Source: Tyzzerella sp. An114
Lineage (GTDB): Bacteria; Bacillota; Clostridia; Lachnospirales; Anaerotignaceae
Reading direction: 5' to 3'
Assembly (NCBI RefSeq): GCF_002161055.1
Contig: NZ_NFLT01000001.1
Span: 1 to 64,000, forward strand
Length of the DNA: 64,000 nucleotides
In this document: positions 1 to 9,500 of the stretch, piece after piece
Layout: every line of letters starts with the position of its first letter
Numbering within the stretch: position 1 is the stretch's first letter
Program-made: the position numbers and the translations under genes
The notes under the pieces: generated by a model
What the model saw: the letters and a program-made list of their open reading frames with translations, nothing else
Told to the model about the DNA's origin: nothing
The model's database searches: none

Positions 1-422
1 TAAGTATATATTATAGCAGACATATACCATAAATGTCCAGAAACATAATCTATTTTAAAAAAAGGACACTCATTAAATATTATAAATTTTAACATACTAT
101 TAATTGTAAACATGTTGTCTAAATCTATATAAAAAATATTGCTTATAATCATTTTTTCTAAAAAAGCTAATATAAAAAAAATTAAATATATATATATCAA
201 ATACTTCAAAATTTTTAATATCTGTCTTTTTAAATTTCCACTTTCAACAAGATTTTGATAAAAAAAACCACTTATCATAAAAAATAATGGTACGGCTGTT
301 CTTATAATAGGCTCAATATATTTTTGTATGCTGTTTGGAAATTTTATGTGTATAAAAACTACAAAAACAGCACATATAAATCTAAGAACGTCTAAACCAT
401 TATATCTAATTTTATCTTCCAT
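1..422 (-). CDS. Acyltransferase family 3 membrane protein, N-terminal part (cut by window start)
   Basis: An open frame runs leftward from ATG at 422 to the window edge without a stop (140 codons visible). The first residues read LDVLRFICAVFVVFIHI, followed by a hydrophobic PLFFMISGFF and later GHLWYMSAIIY. This is the usual N-terminal layout of acyltransferase-3 (OafA/WecH-like) integral membrane enzymes, which transfer acyl groups to surface sugars or other extracytoplasmic targets. The catalytic-type His sits in the first membrane segment. A GGGGGAT ribosome site lies 7 to 10 bases upstream. It is divergent from the VanZ-like gene at 536. The substrate cannot be told from this part, and the C-terminal half lies outside the window. 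Confidence 0.8.
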   Translation of the reverse strand, partial: MEDKIRYNGLDVLRFICAVFVVFIHIKFPNSIQKYIEPIIRTAVPLFFMISGFFYQNLVESGNLKRQILKILKYLIYIYLIFFILAFLEKMIISNIFYIDLDNMFTINSMLKFIIFNECPFFKIDYVSGHLWYMSAIIYT

Positions 423-535
423 AAATATTTATCCCCCTTAAAATATATATTAAGAAAAATTTAAACTTTTTATAAACCTTCTCTTTAAAATATGGTGATA
501 GAATATACTCATAATACAACAGAGGAGGTTTTTTA

Positions 536-1159
536 ATGATAAGAATACACTCAGCGATACTAAACACAATTTTTTCTTACATAATAATGTTTGTACTTAT
601 AACACCTTTTTTAAAAAATTCAAAAAAGCACAGTACAGCCATTGAACACAGAACAGGAATTATACTTTTTTCACTTTTTATAATAACAGTTTTCAATATT
701 ACAGGAATACCTAATTTTGAGAATATAGCCTATTCACCAAATATAAATTTTCAACCTTTTAAGTATTTCTCAAGAAATTTTATTGAATACTTTTTAAATG
801 TAATACTTTTTATACCTCTTGGATTTTTTCTTCCATCCCTTTGGAAAGGTTTTCAGAAATTCAAATATGTATTTATATCAGGCTTTATGATTTCAGCTTT
901 TATAGAACTTTTCCAACTTTTCGCAGTCAGAGTTACAGACATAAACGATATATTTACAAACACATTAGGTGCAATTATAGGTTATTATTTCTACAAATCA
1001 ACAAAAAAAGTAATACCAAACACAACAGAAGCCATGTGTCTTTCAGATACAAAAAACTCACTTTTTTTAAAGACAGAACCCTTTTTATATTTTACAGTCT
1101 GTTGGGCATCAATGTTTTTTATAAAACCTGTAATCGAAACATATATTTCATTTAGATAG
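536..1159 (+). CDS. VanZ-like family membrane protein
   Basis: The 207-residue protein has about five hydrophobic segments. The VanZ-like core is FLNVILFIPLGFFLPSLW (about residues 87-104), then ELFQLFAVRVTDINDIFTN and TLGAIIGYYFY. VanZ gives low-level teicoplanin resistance in enterococci, but most chromosomal homologues have no proven role. The ATG is placed well behind AGAGGAGG at 521-528. It stands alone: an intrinsic terminator follows within a few bases. No other glycopeptide-resistance gene is nearby, so a resistance function should not be assumed. Confidence 0.85.
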   Translation: MIRIHSAILNTIFSYIIMFVLITPFLKNSKKHSTAIEHRTGIILFSLFIITVFNITGIPNFENIAYSPNINFQPFKYFSRNFIEYFLNVILFIPLGFFLPSLWKGFQKFKYVFISGFMISAFIELFQLFAVRVTDINDIFTNTLGAIIGYYFYKSTKKVIPNTTEAMCLSDTKNSLFLKTEPFLYFTVCWASMFFIKPVIETYISFR

Positions 1160-1187
1160 AAAAAAGCCCTTTATTGGGGCTTTTTTA
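1160..1187. terminator. Bidirectional intrinsic terminator between VanZ-like gene and aroQ
   Basis: A stem of AAAAAGCCC pairs with GGGCTTTTT around a short AT loop. The T run on the plus strand follows the VanZ-like gene. The A run at the left arm serves as a T run for aroQ on the minus strand. Confidence 0.8.
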
Positions 1188-1189
1188 TT

Positions 1190-1642
1190 TTATTTATCTT
1201 TTTTATTTTCCAAATAATTTTCAAGTGCCATAAGTGCCATAACATAGCCAAACTCACCGAAACCGCAAATCTGACCTATACAAGCAGGAGCAGTTCTTGA
1301 AATATGTCTAAATTCCTCTCTTGCATGGACATTTGATAAATGTATCTCAACAGTAGGTATCTCTGAATTTCCTTTTATTGCGTCATGTATAGCATAGCTA
1401 TAATGAGTATATGCACCAGGATTTATTATAACACCGTCATAATTTTCAAAATATGCAGTCTGTAAAAAATCTATTATACCACCTTCACTATTACTCTGTA
1501 AGAGAGTAACTACATGACCTCTTTTTTCAAACTCATCTTTTATATAACGGCAAATATCGCTGAATGTTTTTGTGCCGTATATCCCCTTTTCTCTTACACC
1601 AACCATATTAAGATTTGGTCCATTTATAACCATAACTTTCAC
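1190..1642 (-). CDS. aroQ: Type II 3-dehydroquinate dehydratase
   Basis: This small 150-residue cytosolic enzyme dehydrates 3-dehydroquinate to 3-dehydroshikimate in the shikimate pathway. Family signatures are MVINGPNLNMVG at the N-terminus, the flexible-loop VREKGIYG with the catalytic-type Arg and Tyr, VIINPGAYTHYSYAIHDAI, and VEIHLSNVHAREEFR. The length is typical for the type II enzyme. The start is a GTG at 1642, about seven bases behind GGGGGA; the in-frame ATG at 1633 lies too far from that site. It follows ppiB on the same strand, but a hairpin separates them, so it may have its own promoter. No other aromatic-pathway gene is near. Confidence 0.93.
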   Translation of the reverse strand: MKVMVINGPNLNMVGVREKGIYGTKTFSDICRYIKDEFEKRGHVVTLLQSNSEGGIIDFLQTAYFENYDGVIINPGAYTHYSYAIHDAIKGNSEIPTVEIHLSNVHAREEFRHISRTAPACIGQICGFGEFGYVMALMALENYLENKKDK

Positions 1643-1663
1643 AAAAAATTCCCCCTAAAAAAT

Positions 1664-1693
1664 AAATGTGTCTACATTTAAGCAGACACATTT
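1664..1693. terminator. Hairpin terminator between ppiB and aroQ
   Basis: AATGTGTCT pairs with AGACACATT around a ten-base loop, flanked by T-rich sequence on both strands. It lies directly downstream of ppiB in its reading direction. Confidence 0.65.
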
Positions 1694-1721
1694 TTATTTA
1701 TATAATTATAAAAATTTTAAA

Positions 1722-2243
1722 TTAACATTTTATAGGTTCAGGATACTCCTCGCCAAAAAGCTCAACAGTAACCTTTTTCATAACCTGAGGTTTCACAGGT
1801 TTATCACCGAAAGATGTTTTTGTCTCTGCGATTTTATTTACATTTTCAAGTCCCTCTATAACTTTACCGAAAGCAGCATAAGCACCGTCAAGATGAGGTG
1901 ATTTCTCATGCATAATAAAGAACTGAGAACCAGCAGAGTTAGGCATCATTGTTCTAGCCATTGATATAACTCCCGGCTCATGGGCAAGGTCATTTTTAAA
2001 GCCATTCTGTGAAAATTCTCCTTTAATTGAGTATCCAGGACCACCCATACCTGTTCCATCAGGACAACCGCCTTGTATCATAAAGCCTCTTATTACTCTG
2101 TGGAATATAACTCCATCATAGAAACCTTTTTTTACAAGTGAAATAAAGTTGTTTACTGTGTTAGGAGCAACATCAGGATATAATTCAACTTTTATAATAT
2201 CTCCGTTTTCCATTTCAATGGTTACGATAGGATTTTTTTTCAA
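1722..2243 (-). CDS. Cyclophilin-type peptidyl-prolyl cis-trans isomerase
   Basis: This is a cytosolic cyclophilin-like protein folding catalyst with no export signal. Conserved blocks are YDGVIFHRVIRGFMIQGG (active-site Arg and the FMIQGG strand), MARTMMPNSAGSQFFI and LDGAYAAFGKVIEG. The position that is Trp in human cyclophilin A is His here (SPHLDG), as expected for a bacterial form with weak cyclosporin binding. The frame reaches a TTG at 2252, but the AAAGGAA ribosome site then touches the start codon. The TTG at 2243 (protein begins MKKNPIVTIE, 173 residues) has about ten bases of spacing and is preferred. Confidence 0.9.
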   Translation of the reverse strand: MKKNPIVTIEMENGDIIKVELYPDVAPNTVNNFISLVKKGFYDGVIFHRVIRGFMIQGGCPDGTGMGGPGYSIKGEFSQNGFKNDLAHEPGVISMARTMMPNSAGSQFFIMHEKSPHLDGAYAAFGKVIEGLENVNKIAETKTSFGDKPVKPQVMKKVTVELFGEEYPEPIKC

Positions 2244-2292
2244 ATCAATCAATTCCTTTCAAATTATATTTTTATTTATTATATAACAAGGC

Positions 2293-3108
2293 TTATTCAC
2301 TGTAAAGTGTGGTTACAGTAATTTCAGGTCTATTAAATATTCTGAAAGGAAAAACACTGTTTCCAAGCCCTCTACTTATAACCATAGCAGAGTTATCAAA
2401 ATATCTTAAACCACTTGTATATTTAGGGAAAGCCCCTTGATTTGGTGCAAAAAGACCATCTGTAAAAGGAAGTCTTATTTGACCACCATGGGCATGACCT
2501 GTAAAAGAAAGGTCAACGCCCTTTTCATCATATACAGAGTACAATTCCGGTCTGTGGGATAAAAGTATTTTGAAATATCCTTCATTTTTATTAGACATAT
2601 CTTCTATGACTTCATCAAAATCATAATTCATTCTTATATCTTTTATTCCCATAATAGCAATTTTATCGCCATTTCTATCAATATACTCATATGTATTTTC
2701 AAGTATATTGACACCTCTAATTTTAAGACCTTCCAAAAGTTCCTCATAAACACCAGAAGCATTTTCATGATTTCCAGAAACATAATAAACTGGTGCTATT
2801 TTTACAGCCTCATCTATAAAAATATAAGCATTATCAATATTTGTTCTGTTAGCGTCAACAAGGTCACCTGTTATGACTATAATATCAGCATCTGTTTTTT
2901 TCAAGTTTTTTATAAGGCTACTTTGATTTTTAAAAAACATTTTATTTTGTAAATCAGAAACTTGTGCTATTTTAAATCCTTCAAAGCCCTCAGGGACTTT
3001 TTCACTTTTATATTCATATTTTGTAACAACAATATCATTATCCTGCCAATAAAGAAAAACTGATACTGCCAAAACTGTTCCAAGTAATATTTTTATAAAC
3101 TTCTTCAT
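2293..3108 (-). CDS. Membrane-anchored calcineurin-like metallophosphoesterase (YaeI/YkuE type)
   Basis: The 271-residue protein has one N-terminal membrane segment (about residues 5-20) and then a metallophosphoesterase domain. Visible metal-site blocks are GDLVD, SGNHE, LLSHRPELY and FTGHAHGGQ. The first block, normally D-x-H, reads VSDLQN here, so the expected metal-ligand histidine is glutamine (codon CAA). Relatives hydrolyse phosphoesters at the membrane; the substrate here is unknown. The ATG sits behind AAAGGAGG. A GC-rich terminator lies just downstream of the next gene pair boundary at 3201-3229, but that one serves the opposite end of the DUF1700 operon. Confidence 0.85.
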   Translation of the reverse strand: MKKFIKILLGTVLAVSVFLYWQDNDIVVTKYEYKSEKVPEGFEGFKIAQVSDLQNKMFFKNQSSLIKNLKKTDADIIVITGDLVDANRTNIDNAYIFIDEAVKIAPVYYVSGNHENASGVYEELLEGLKIRGVNILENTYEYIDRNGDKIAIMGIKDIRMNYDFDEVIEDMSNKNEGYFKILLSHRPELYSVYDEKGVDLSFTGHAHGGQIRLPFTDGLFAPNQGAFPKYTSGLRYFDNSAMVISRGLGNSVFPFRIFNRPEITVTTLYSE

Positions 3109-3200
3109 ATAAAACCTCCTTTTTGTTATTATATACTATTATTTGTAACTTTTGTTAAAGTTCATAAAAAATTAATATTTATTTATGAAAATAGAAAAAT

Positions 3201-3229
3201 AAAAAGCCCTGTACATTACAGGGCTTTTT
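3201..3229. terminator. Intrinsic terminator after the PadR operon
   Basis: AAAAAGCCCTGTA pairs perfectly with TACAGGGCTTTTT around a three-base loop. Reading leftward it ends the PadR-DUF1700-membrane protein operon, whose last stop codon is at 3237-3239. Confidence 0.85.
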
Positions 3230-3236
3230 ATAAAAA

Positions 3237-3962
3237 TTAATTCATTTCTGTTGTTGTTTGATTATTATATATTTCATTGTATAATTCTTCCCTCAAAATA
3301 CTTATCTCAGTCATAAGTTCACTTCTCATGTTTTCCATTTCAATTCTTAAAGCATCATTTTCAGCCTGAATATCAGATATATTTTGATTAACACTTAATT
3401 CCATTTCTCTTTGATTTTCAGCTTCCATTTCAGCCTGAATAGTTTCTTTATTTGCAAAATCAATATTGCTATAAATCAATTGCTCAATATGATAATATTC
3501 CCCTTTTGTCTCAATCTCTATATTTTCAGGTATATATACAATTAAATCTGGATGATAAAAAAACTCTCTTGAAACAAACTGATTAAAAGTATCCTTTGTA
3601 AACCTCTTTGAATTTTCATAATCTTTTTCAATATCAAGATAAGCTATATTTCCGTTTTCTGTAAGCTCAACTTTATTTTCAATATAAGAAAAATTTCTTA
3701 TATCCCCTGAACCTTCAAAAACTTCAACATAAAATTTACCATTTTTAGACTGTCTAAATCTTATATCACAATAATCATTTACCGAAATAACAGCTTTTGT
3801 AATATTAGTATTTGCTTCTTTTGTCTCCATTTTTGTTTGAACACTTGATATATCATTCATAAAAGACTTTATACCAAAAGGAAGGCATATGAGAAAAAGC
3901 ACAAATGTTGCAAGCATAACAGCACCTGTATATATAGCTATTTTTTTCAAAACTCCATTCAT
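3237..3962 (-). CDS. Membrane protein with extracytoplasmic beta-rich region and C-terminal coiled coil
   Basis: The 241-residue protein has one strong membrane segment near residues 7-30. A region with strands follows, including DLIVYIPENIEIETKGEYYHI at about 140-160, which resembles DUF4097-type adhesin-like repeats. The last 70 residues are a Glu/Met-rich likely coiled coil. Its start codon follows the DUF1700 stop codon with no gap, and AAAGGAGG lies inside the end of that gene, so the two are translationally coupled. PadR, DUF1700 and DUF4097-like proteins often form one operon in Firmicutes. No biochemical role is known. The coiled-coil tail is not usual for DUF4097 proteins. Confidence 0.75.
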   Translation of the reverse strand: MNGVLKKIAIYTGAVMLATFVLFLICLPFGIKSFMNDISSVQTKMETKEANTNITKAVISVNDYCDIRFRQSKNGKFYVEVFEGSGDIRNFSYIENKVELTENGNIAYLDIEKDYENSKRFTKDTFNQFVSREFFYHPDLIVYIPENIEIETKGEYYHIEQLIYSNIDFANKETIQAEMEAENQREMELSVNQNISDIQAENDALRIEMENMRSELMTEISILREELYNEIYNNQTTTEMN

Positions 3963-4658
3963 TTAAAAAACCTCCTTTTTGATAAAAAGTGTATCAAAAC
4001 CATATTTAAAACATTTTAAAGTATACTGTATTACAACTATAAAAAGTAGTGTCAACATCACAGCTAAACCAAGGACAAATATAGAACCAAAAACTCCACT
4101 GGCAATTATAAAACCTGACACAAATCCTATAACTGAAACACTAAACACAACTCCTCCAATTCCCAAAGCAGCACAGAATAAAACTGCACTACCTAAAATA
4201 CCGAGAATTGTAAAAACTGCACCAATTATAATAAAACATAAAAATCCAAAGAAAATTGCTTTTACAATTGTAGCCATAAAATCAATAATAGATTGAAAAA
4301 TTCCTTTTTCATTTCTTTTTACTCTAACATATGTTAAATCATCATCTTTTTCTGATTTTCTGCCTAAAAATTCAGTTTTTTCCTTTATATTTTTAACCAC
4401 AGAAGATGCTGTGTCTTTTATTTTTTCCATTTCATCTTCATGTTTTTTTCTTCTTTCTTCTCTTACCTCATCTATAAATTGAGATGCTATAACTTCTGGG
4501 TCTCCCAATTTTGCTGATATTTCTATATCAGATTTATTTTGTCTTCTTCCATCTTCAAAATATTCACCATAATCCATAAGTATATCTTCTATTTCATCTC
4601 TTGAGAGATATTTTTTAAGGTACTGTTCAAGTTTCTGAAGATATTCTTCTTTATTCAT
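3963..4658 (-). CDS. DUF1700 (HAAS-domain) membrane protein
   Basis: The N-terminal 70 residues read like the HAAS/DUF1700 domain: NKEEYLQKLEQYLKKYL, DILMDYGEYFEDG and KLGDPEVIASQFI. A charged linker and four or so hydrophobic segments follow (about residues 125-225). The frame opens at 4715, but the real start is the ATG at 4658, behind GGAGGGGGAAA; this gives 231 residues. It overlaps the end of the PadR gene by eight bases. DUF1700 proteins are regularly cotranscribed with PadR regulators and are thought to take part in envelope-related signalling, without a proven mechanism. Confidence 0.85.
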   Translation of the reverse strand: MNKEEYLQKLEQYLKKYLSRDEIEDILMDYGEYFEDGRRQNKSDIEISAKLGDPEVIASQFIDEVREERRKKHEDEMEKIKDTASSVVKNIKEKTEFLGRKSEKDDDLTYVRVKRNEKGIFQSIIDFMATIVKAIFFGFLCFIIIGAVFTILGILGSAVLFCAALGIGGVVFSVSVIGFVSGFIIASGVFGSIFVLGLAVMLTLLFIVVIQYTLKCFKYGFDTLFIKKEVF

Positions 4659-5004
4659 ATTCTGTTTCCCCCTCCATTTTTTCAAAATCATCATCAGATG
4701 AATTAAGAATATCATTTACCATTTTTGAAAAGTCTAGCCAGTCTGCTTTTATAGAACCAAAATATCCTTGTCCTTTTTCTGTTATATGATAATATTTTCT
4801 GGCTGGTCCTATTGTACTTTCCTTTAGATATGTGACAAAATACTCTTCCTTTGTCAATCTTCTAAGTATTGGATAAACTGTTCCCTCATTTATTTCCATA
4901 TATGAAGCAATTTTCTGTACTATCTCGTATCCATACATATCGCCTTTTGCTATGAGAGCCAAAACGCACATTTCAATTACGCCTTTTCTGAACTGAGTAT
5001 TCAT
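4651..5004 (-). CDS. PadR family transcriptional regulator
   Basis: This 117-residue winged-helix protein has the PadR signatures: FRKGVIEMCVLALIAKGDMYGYEIVQKI, INEGTVYPILRRLTKEEY and the wing ARKYYHITEKGQGYF. The C-terminal dimerisation helix is short, as in the small PadR subgroup that sits with DUF1700 genes. The ATG follows GGAGGGAGAAA. It is the first gene of a three-gene operon, and an inverted repeat lies over its own -35 box (see 5025-5066), so autorepression is likely. The ligand is unknown. Confidence 0.92.
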   Translation of the reverse strand: MNTQFRKGVIEMCVLALIAKGDMYGYEIVQKIASYMEINEGTVYPILRRLTKEEYFVTYLKESTIGPARKYYHITEKGQGYFGSIKADWLDFSKMVNDILNSSDDDFEKMEGETEYE

Positions 5005-5024
5005 TTTCTCCCTCCTTTGTACTG

Positions 5025-5066
5025 ATTATAACACACTACTTTGTATTACACAATACTAAATACAAA
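5025..5066 (-). promoter_or_regulatory. PadR operon promoter with overlapping operator dyad
   Basis: On the minus strand, TTGTGT (5053-5048) and TATAAT (5030-5025) are separated by 17 bases. An inverted repeat TTTGTATT (5040-5047) / AATACAAA (5059-5066), with an inner GTATT-ACAC-AATAC, covers the -35 box. PadR regulators typically bind ATGTAT-N8-ATACAT-like dyads, so this fits an autoregulatory operator. The binding itself is inferred. Confidence 0.7.
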
Positions 5067-5221
5067 CAAGTATTAAACCTTAAAGAGTTCTTAAGAAATT
5101 ATTTAAAGATTTGATAATAATAACAAAATTCTACATTAATATTTAAACAAAAATTACGAAACTTTTAAGGACTTTAAAACGTCAATATAATATAATTAGA
5201 TATATAAGGAGGCGATAAATT

Positions 5222-6409
5222 ATGAAGAAAATATTATACATACTAGCCCTTACAATATCAATGAATGCTTTTTCTTTAGCCGTCTATGCTGATGAAAAAG
5301 GATTTGACAAAACTATTGTTCCTACATATTCGGAAAGACAGAATTATTATATAGATAAAGGTGAACTTTCAACATATATATCAGAATTATATAAAGGTCT
5401 TTCAGGAAAAGAACTTCCTGAAGTCGAAAACACTTTTACGGATATAAATATCAACACTCAAGATTACATACCAAAATTAGTTTCTCTTGGAATTATGTCA
5501 AAAACTTCAGACACAGAATTTTCACCGGAAAAAACTTTGACAGGTGATGAATTTTCTAGTGTTATAACAAACACAATAAAATCTGTATATCCTGACATTG
5601 AAATAGGAGAAAGCTCCTATGAATTTTTAAAAACAAGAGGAATATGGGATAATACAGCTAAAAGAGACCAAAAAATCACATTGGGAAATGCAATAAATAT
5701 GATTGATGCTACATTAAAATCTGCACCAGAATTTAAAATAGTTGAAGAACCAAAAAAAGAGTCCTCAAATCCTGTTACATATGACAAAATTGCATATTTA
5801 ACATTTGACGACTCACCTTCTGAAAATACAATAAAGATACTTGACACATTGAAAGAATACAATGTAAAAGCAACATTCTATCTTACAGGAAAGGCAGACC
5901 CTGCAATTATTAAAAGAATGGTTGATGAAGGTCATGCAATAGGAAATCACACATACAGTCATGATTATGCTTATATATACTCAAGTGTTGATAATTTCTT
6001 TGAAGATTTTTACAAAGAAGAAGCATATCTTGAGTCTATAATAGGATATAAACCTAAATTGGTAAGACTTCCGGGAGGTTCAAACAACACAGTAAGTAAT
6101 AAATATGGTGGAAGTCAGATTATGAAAGAAATAACAGCTGAATTAACAAAACGAGGATATATATATACAGACTGGAACTCTGAAGCTAAAGACGCCACAA
6201 CAAAAAATATAACTCCACAACAAGTTAAAGACAACATATTCTCAACAGTATCAAAAAATAGAAATGCTGTTGTTTTAATGCATCAGACTGTTGGAAAAGA
6301 AGCCACAGCAGAGGCCTTACCTTCTGTAATAGAAGAATTTAAAAAATTAGGCTTTGGCTTTGATGTTATATCAGAAACCTCTTATAATACTCAATTTACT
6401 TTAAAATAA
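5222..6409 (+). CDS. Secreted polysaccharide deacetylase (NodB domain) with N-terminal SLH-like region
   Basis: The 395-residue protein starts with a signal peptide (about residues 1-23). Residues 60-160 look like degenerate SLH repeats (for example YIPKLVSLGIMSKTSDTEFSP). The NodB domain runs from about 185 to 385. It shows motif 1 TFDDSPS near residue 194, the metal-binding NHTYSH near 241, RLPGGSNN near 283 and LMH near 350. Such enzymes remove N-acetyl groups from peptidoglycan or other GlcNAc polymers outside the cell. Ser replaces the usual Gly in TFDDGPS, while both Asp residues are present. The ATG follows AAGGAGGCGATAA. A 22-bp hairpin begins at the stop codon. Confidence 0.88.
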   Translation: MKKILYILALTISMNAFSLAVYADEKGFDKTIVPTYSERQNYYIDKGELSTYISELYKGLSGKELPEVENTFTDININTQDYIPKLVSLGIMSKTSDTEFSPEKTLTGDEFSSVITNTIKSVYPDIEIGESSYEFLKTRGIWDNTAKRDQKITLGNAINMIDATLKSAPEFKIVEEPKKESSNPVTYDKIAYLTFDDSPSENTIKILDTLKEYNVKATFYLTGKADPAIIKRMVDEGHAIGNHTYSHDYAYIYSSVDNFFEDFYKEEAYLESIIGYKPKLVRLPGGSNNTVSNKYGGSQIMKEITAELTKRGYIYTDWNSEAKDATTKNITPQQVKDNIFSTVSKNRNAVVLMHQTVGKEATAEALPSVIEEFKKLGFGFDVISETSYNTQFTLK

Positions 6410-6453
6410 CACAAAAAATCCGATAACAAAAGTTATCGGATTTTTTGTGTTAT
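6406..6453 (+). terminator. Perfect 22-bp hairpin terminator overlapping the deacetylase stop codon
   Basis: The left arm 6406-6427 and the right arm 6432-6453 are fully complementary around an AAAA loop. The run of six T sits inside the right arm rather than after it. Confidence 0.75.
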
Positions 6454-6515
6454 GTCTGATATTAAATTCAAACATATACATATTACAAGAGAAGAATTAT
6501 GAAGTTTGTTTATTT

Positions 6516-6550
6516 AAAGAGTTGGGAGAAAATCTCCCAAACTCTTTTTT
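6516..6550. terminator. Hairpin between the convergent deacetylase and GH20 genes
   Basis: AAAGAGTTGGGAGA pairs with TCTCCCAAACTCTTT with one bulged base. The T run is on the plus strand. On the minus strand it lies 28 bases after the GH20 gene with only a weak T tail. Confidence 0.6.
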
Positions 6551-6577
6551 GTGTTTTTAAATTTTAATACAAATTTC

Positions 6578-9500
6578 TTATTTATTTTCTGTTGTCTCAG
6601 TTGTTGTCTCTGTGTTTTCTGTTGTTTCTTCTGTAACTTCTTCAGTTTCATCAACTTTATCAACTATTTCTGACATACGCATAACCATTGATGCAACTTC
6701 TGCACGAGTAGCTTTACCCTGTGGGTCAAGTTTTCCATCAACACGTCCTGAAATTATGCCATTTTCAACAGCCCAATTAACTGCATCTGTTGCCCATGTT
6801 GATATTGAAGCACTGTCTGTAAATTCAGCAGTTTTTTCAACTTTTGGTGAACCGTTGTAGCGATAAAGTATAGTTGCAAGCTGTTCACGAGTTATAGGAC
6901 TATCCGGAGCAAACTCATCAGCTGTAATTCCTGCAACAATTCCTTCTGAAGCAGCCCATGCAATAGCGTCTGCATAGTATTTATCTGATGTAACATCTTT
7001 AAATGGAGATGCTTCTGTAACTTCTGGCTGTCCTTCTATGCGATAGAGTACAGTTGCTAACATTCCTCTTGTCATCTGCATATCTGGTCCAAACTGTGCT
7101 GGTGTAATACCCGCAAATATATTGTTTTCTGTTACATATTCAACAGCTTCTTTAAACCAGCTATTTTCAAATACATCTTTAAATCCTTCTACTATTTCTG
7201 GAGTTTCTGTCATTGGAACATCATCATCTTTAATTTCTGAGCTTTCTCCAGGTCTTGTTGGTTTTACAGTATAGTGTCCACCGCCTGATGATGTGTTGTT
7301 ATCATCATTATTATTATCCTCTGTTTTATCATCGCCAGTAATTGTAAATGTCTTTTCAAATGTTCCTGTATACATTCCAGCACCTGTAATTATAACTTTA
7401 GCTTCTCCAGGAGCTTCATTATTTTCATATGAGAGTGTATAGTCAACATCTTTTTCAAGTAAGTATCCTTCAAATACAACCTTTGGTTCTGGTGTAACAG
7501 CTTTTCCGTCAAATTCAAATTTTTCTTCCATTTCAACTTTTGCTTCTGAAATATTTGGAGCTACACATACACGAATTTCTGCCGCTGACATAAATCTCTT
7601 ACCAGAGTCAGTTGCTGTCTCAAGACCTTTAAGACGAACATATTTAGCTTCAACTGCATCAAATGTTACAGTTTTCCAATCAGCTTTTCTGTTCCATACT
7701 CCAGTAGCAACGTCTGTCCATTCTTCACCGTCCATACTTACCTGTATTAAGTATTTATCAACTGTACCATTGATACCATTTGGACGTGGAAGATATCTAA
7801 ATCCACTTACAACAGTAGCTTCATCAAGTTCTACCTGTATCCAAGATTCATCAACTGAACAACCATTCCAGTTGCTATGCCATATTGATGTTGTATCTTC
7901 GTCAATAGCTTTCTGTGGACCTTCTCCACTCTGTGAACTTCCTGCTGTAACATTTGCATATTTATCAACAGATATATCATATTTTCCTTCTGTCATAACA
8001 TTGTCAGTCTGTGCTGTTGTCATGACAACGTTGTCAATAAGACCTGTAAATGCATTTGTTGTACTTCCTATACGTGATACAGGAATACTGAATGATGAAT
8101 TTGTAATTCCAGTTTTACCTTTAAACTGGCTGTTTGAGTTTTCATCTGGAAGGAACGAACCTACTGCACTTACTGTCTGTCCATTAACAATAAGTTTTGT
8201 TGATAATTCTTCACTTACTATTTCAACATCTACCCATTCATTTTCTGGTAAATCATAGTCAAATACATAATCATAAAGTTCACGTGAGAAACCAAGTTTC
8301 CATGTTGTAGCATCTTCGCTTTCACGTATAGCTTTTATAGCATAATCACCATAAGCATGGTCGCTTTCAAATATTACCTGTTCTAAAGCTCCGCCAGCTG
8401 TCTTTTTAACTTTGAATGAGAGTTTATCTCCCCAAGCCATTTTATCAAGACCAGTTGAAGCATAGCTTGAACCACCATTTAAGCTTAAAGCTCCATTGTT
8501 AATTTCAGCACCATTAAGTGTAAGATTATGATTATTTCCTGATTTATCGTTTAATGACTCAAAATCATAAGAAGCATAATCACGTGTTCCAGCTGCTTTT
8601 TCAACAGTGTTAAGAGGATTTGTTCCAGGTGCAAGACCTATAATTTTTCCGTCATCCTGTACTTCTTTAACTGTACGGTCAAGGCCGTCTCCACCTTCAC
8701 CCCACATTTTAACACTTGCAGGAATGATTGCATCATACATACGAACAAATGTATCCTGCTCATTTATACCAGCAGCACGAGTGTCAATATTATCCTGCCA
8801 TATAGCAAATGAACCACCGAGAACCTGACTTGAACTTGCAGGAAGTTTTGTTCCACCCATGTTATTAGGTGTCCAACTGTAAACAGCGTTAGGGTCAAGA
8901 TAATCTCCATAGCCGCCTCTATTACCATTTCCATTAGGAACCATATACATAGGTCCGTCTGTTATATTTATAAGGTCAAATCCAAGGTCAAACATAGCTT
9001 TTGGATTTGCCCAACCTGTATTCCAAATATCAAGCTGTGCACCTTTAACGTCTTCAGGTGTAAATGGACTTTCTGAAGGATTGTTGCTCATACTTGTCAA
9101 ACTTCCCCATACACGAACCTGACGTCCCATGTCTTCCTCTATAAATGTAATCATTTCTTTAAGGAAGTTACGATATGCAGGGTGGCTGTCATAGAATTCA
9201 TCAGCACCAATATGAACAACTGTATCTTCATCACCAAATGTTCCATTTTCAATATATTCTCTAAATATATCTTTTATAACTTCAATAGCTTCAGGGTTTG
9301 AAATATCCATATGGTCAATCCAAGGACGACTTCCACCTGCTTTATGAAGTGCTAATTCTTTATAAACTTTAGCTATTGAGAGAGCATGAGCAGGAACGTC
9401 AATTTCTGGAACAACATTTACGCCCATAGCTTTACAACCATCTATAAATCCTCTAAACTCTTCATTTGTATAATAATAGTCTTTTGACTGAAGCTGATGT

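Noticed and set aside
536-1159. Glycopeptide resistance role for the VanZ-like gene
   Set aside because: No vanHAX, vanRS or vanY relatives are nearby, and most VanZ-like proteins are not resistance genes.
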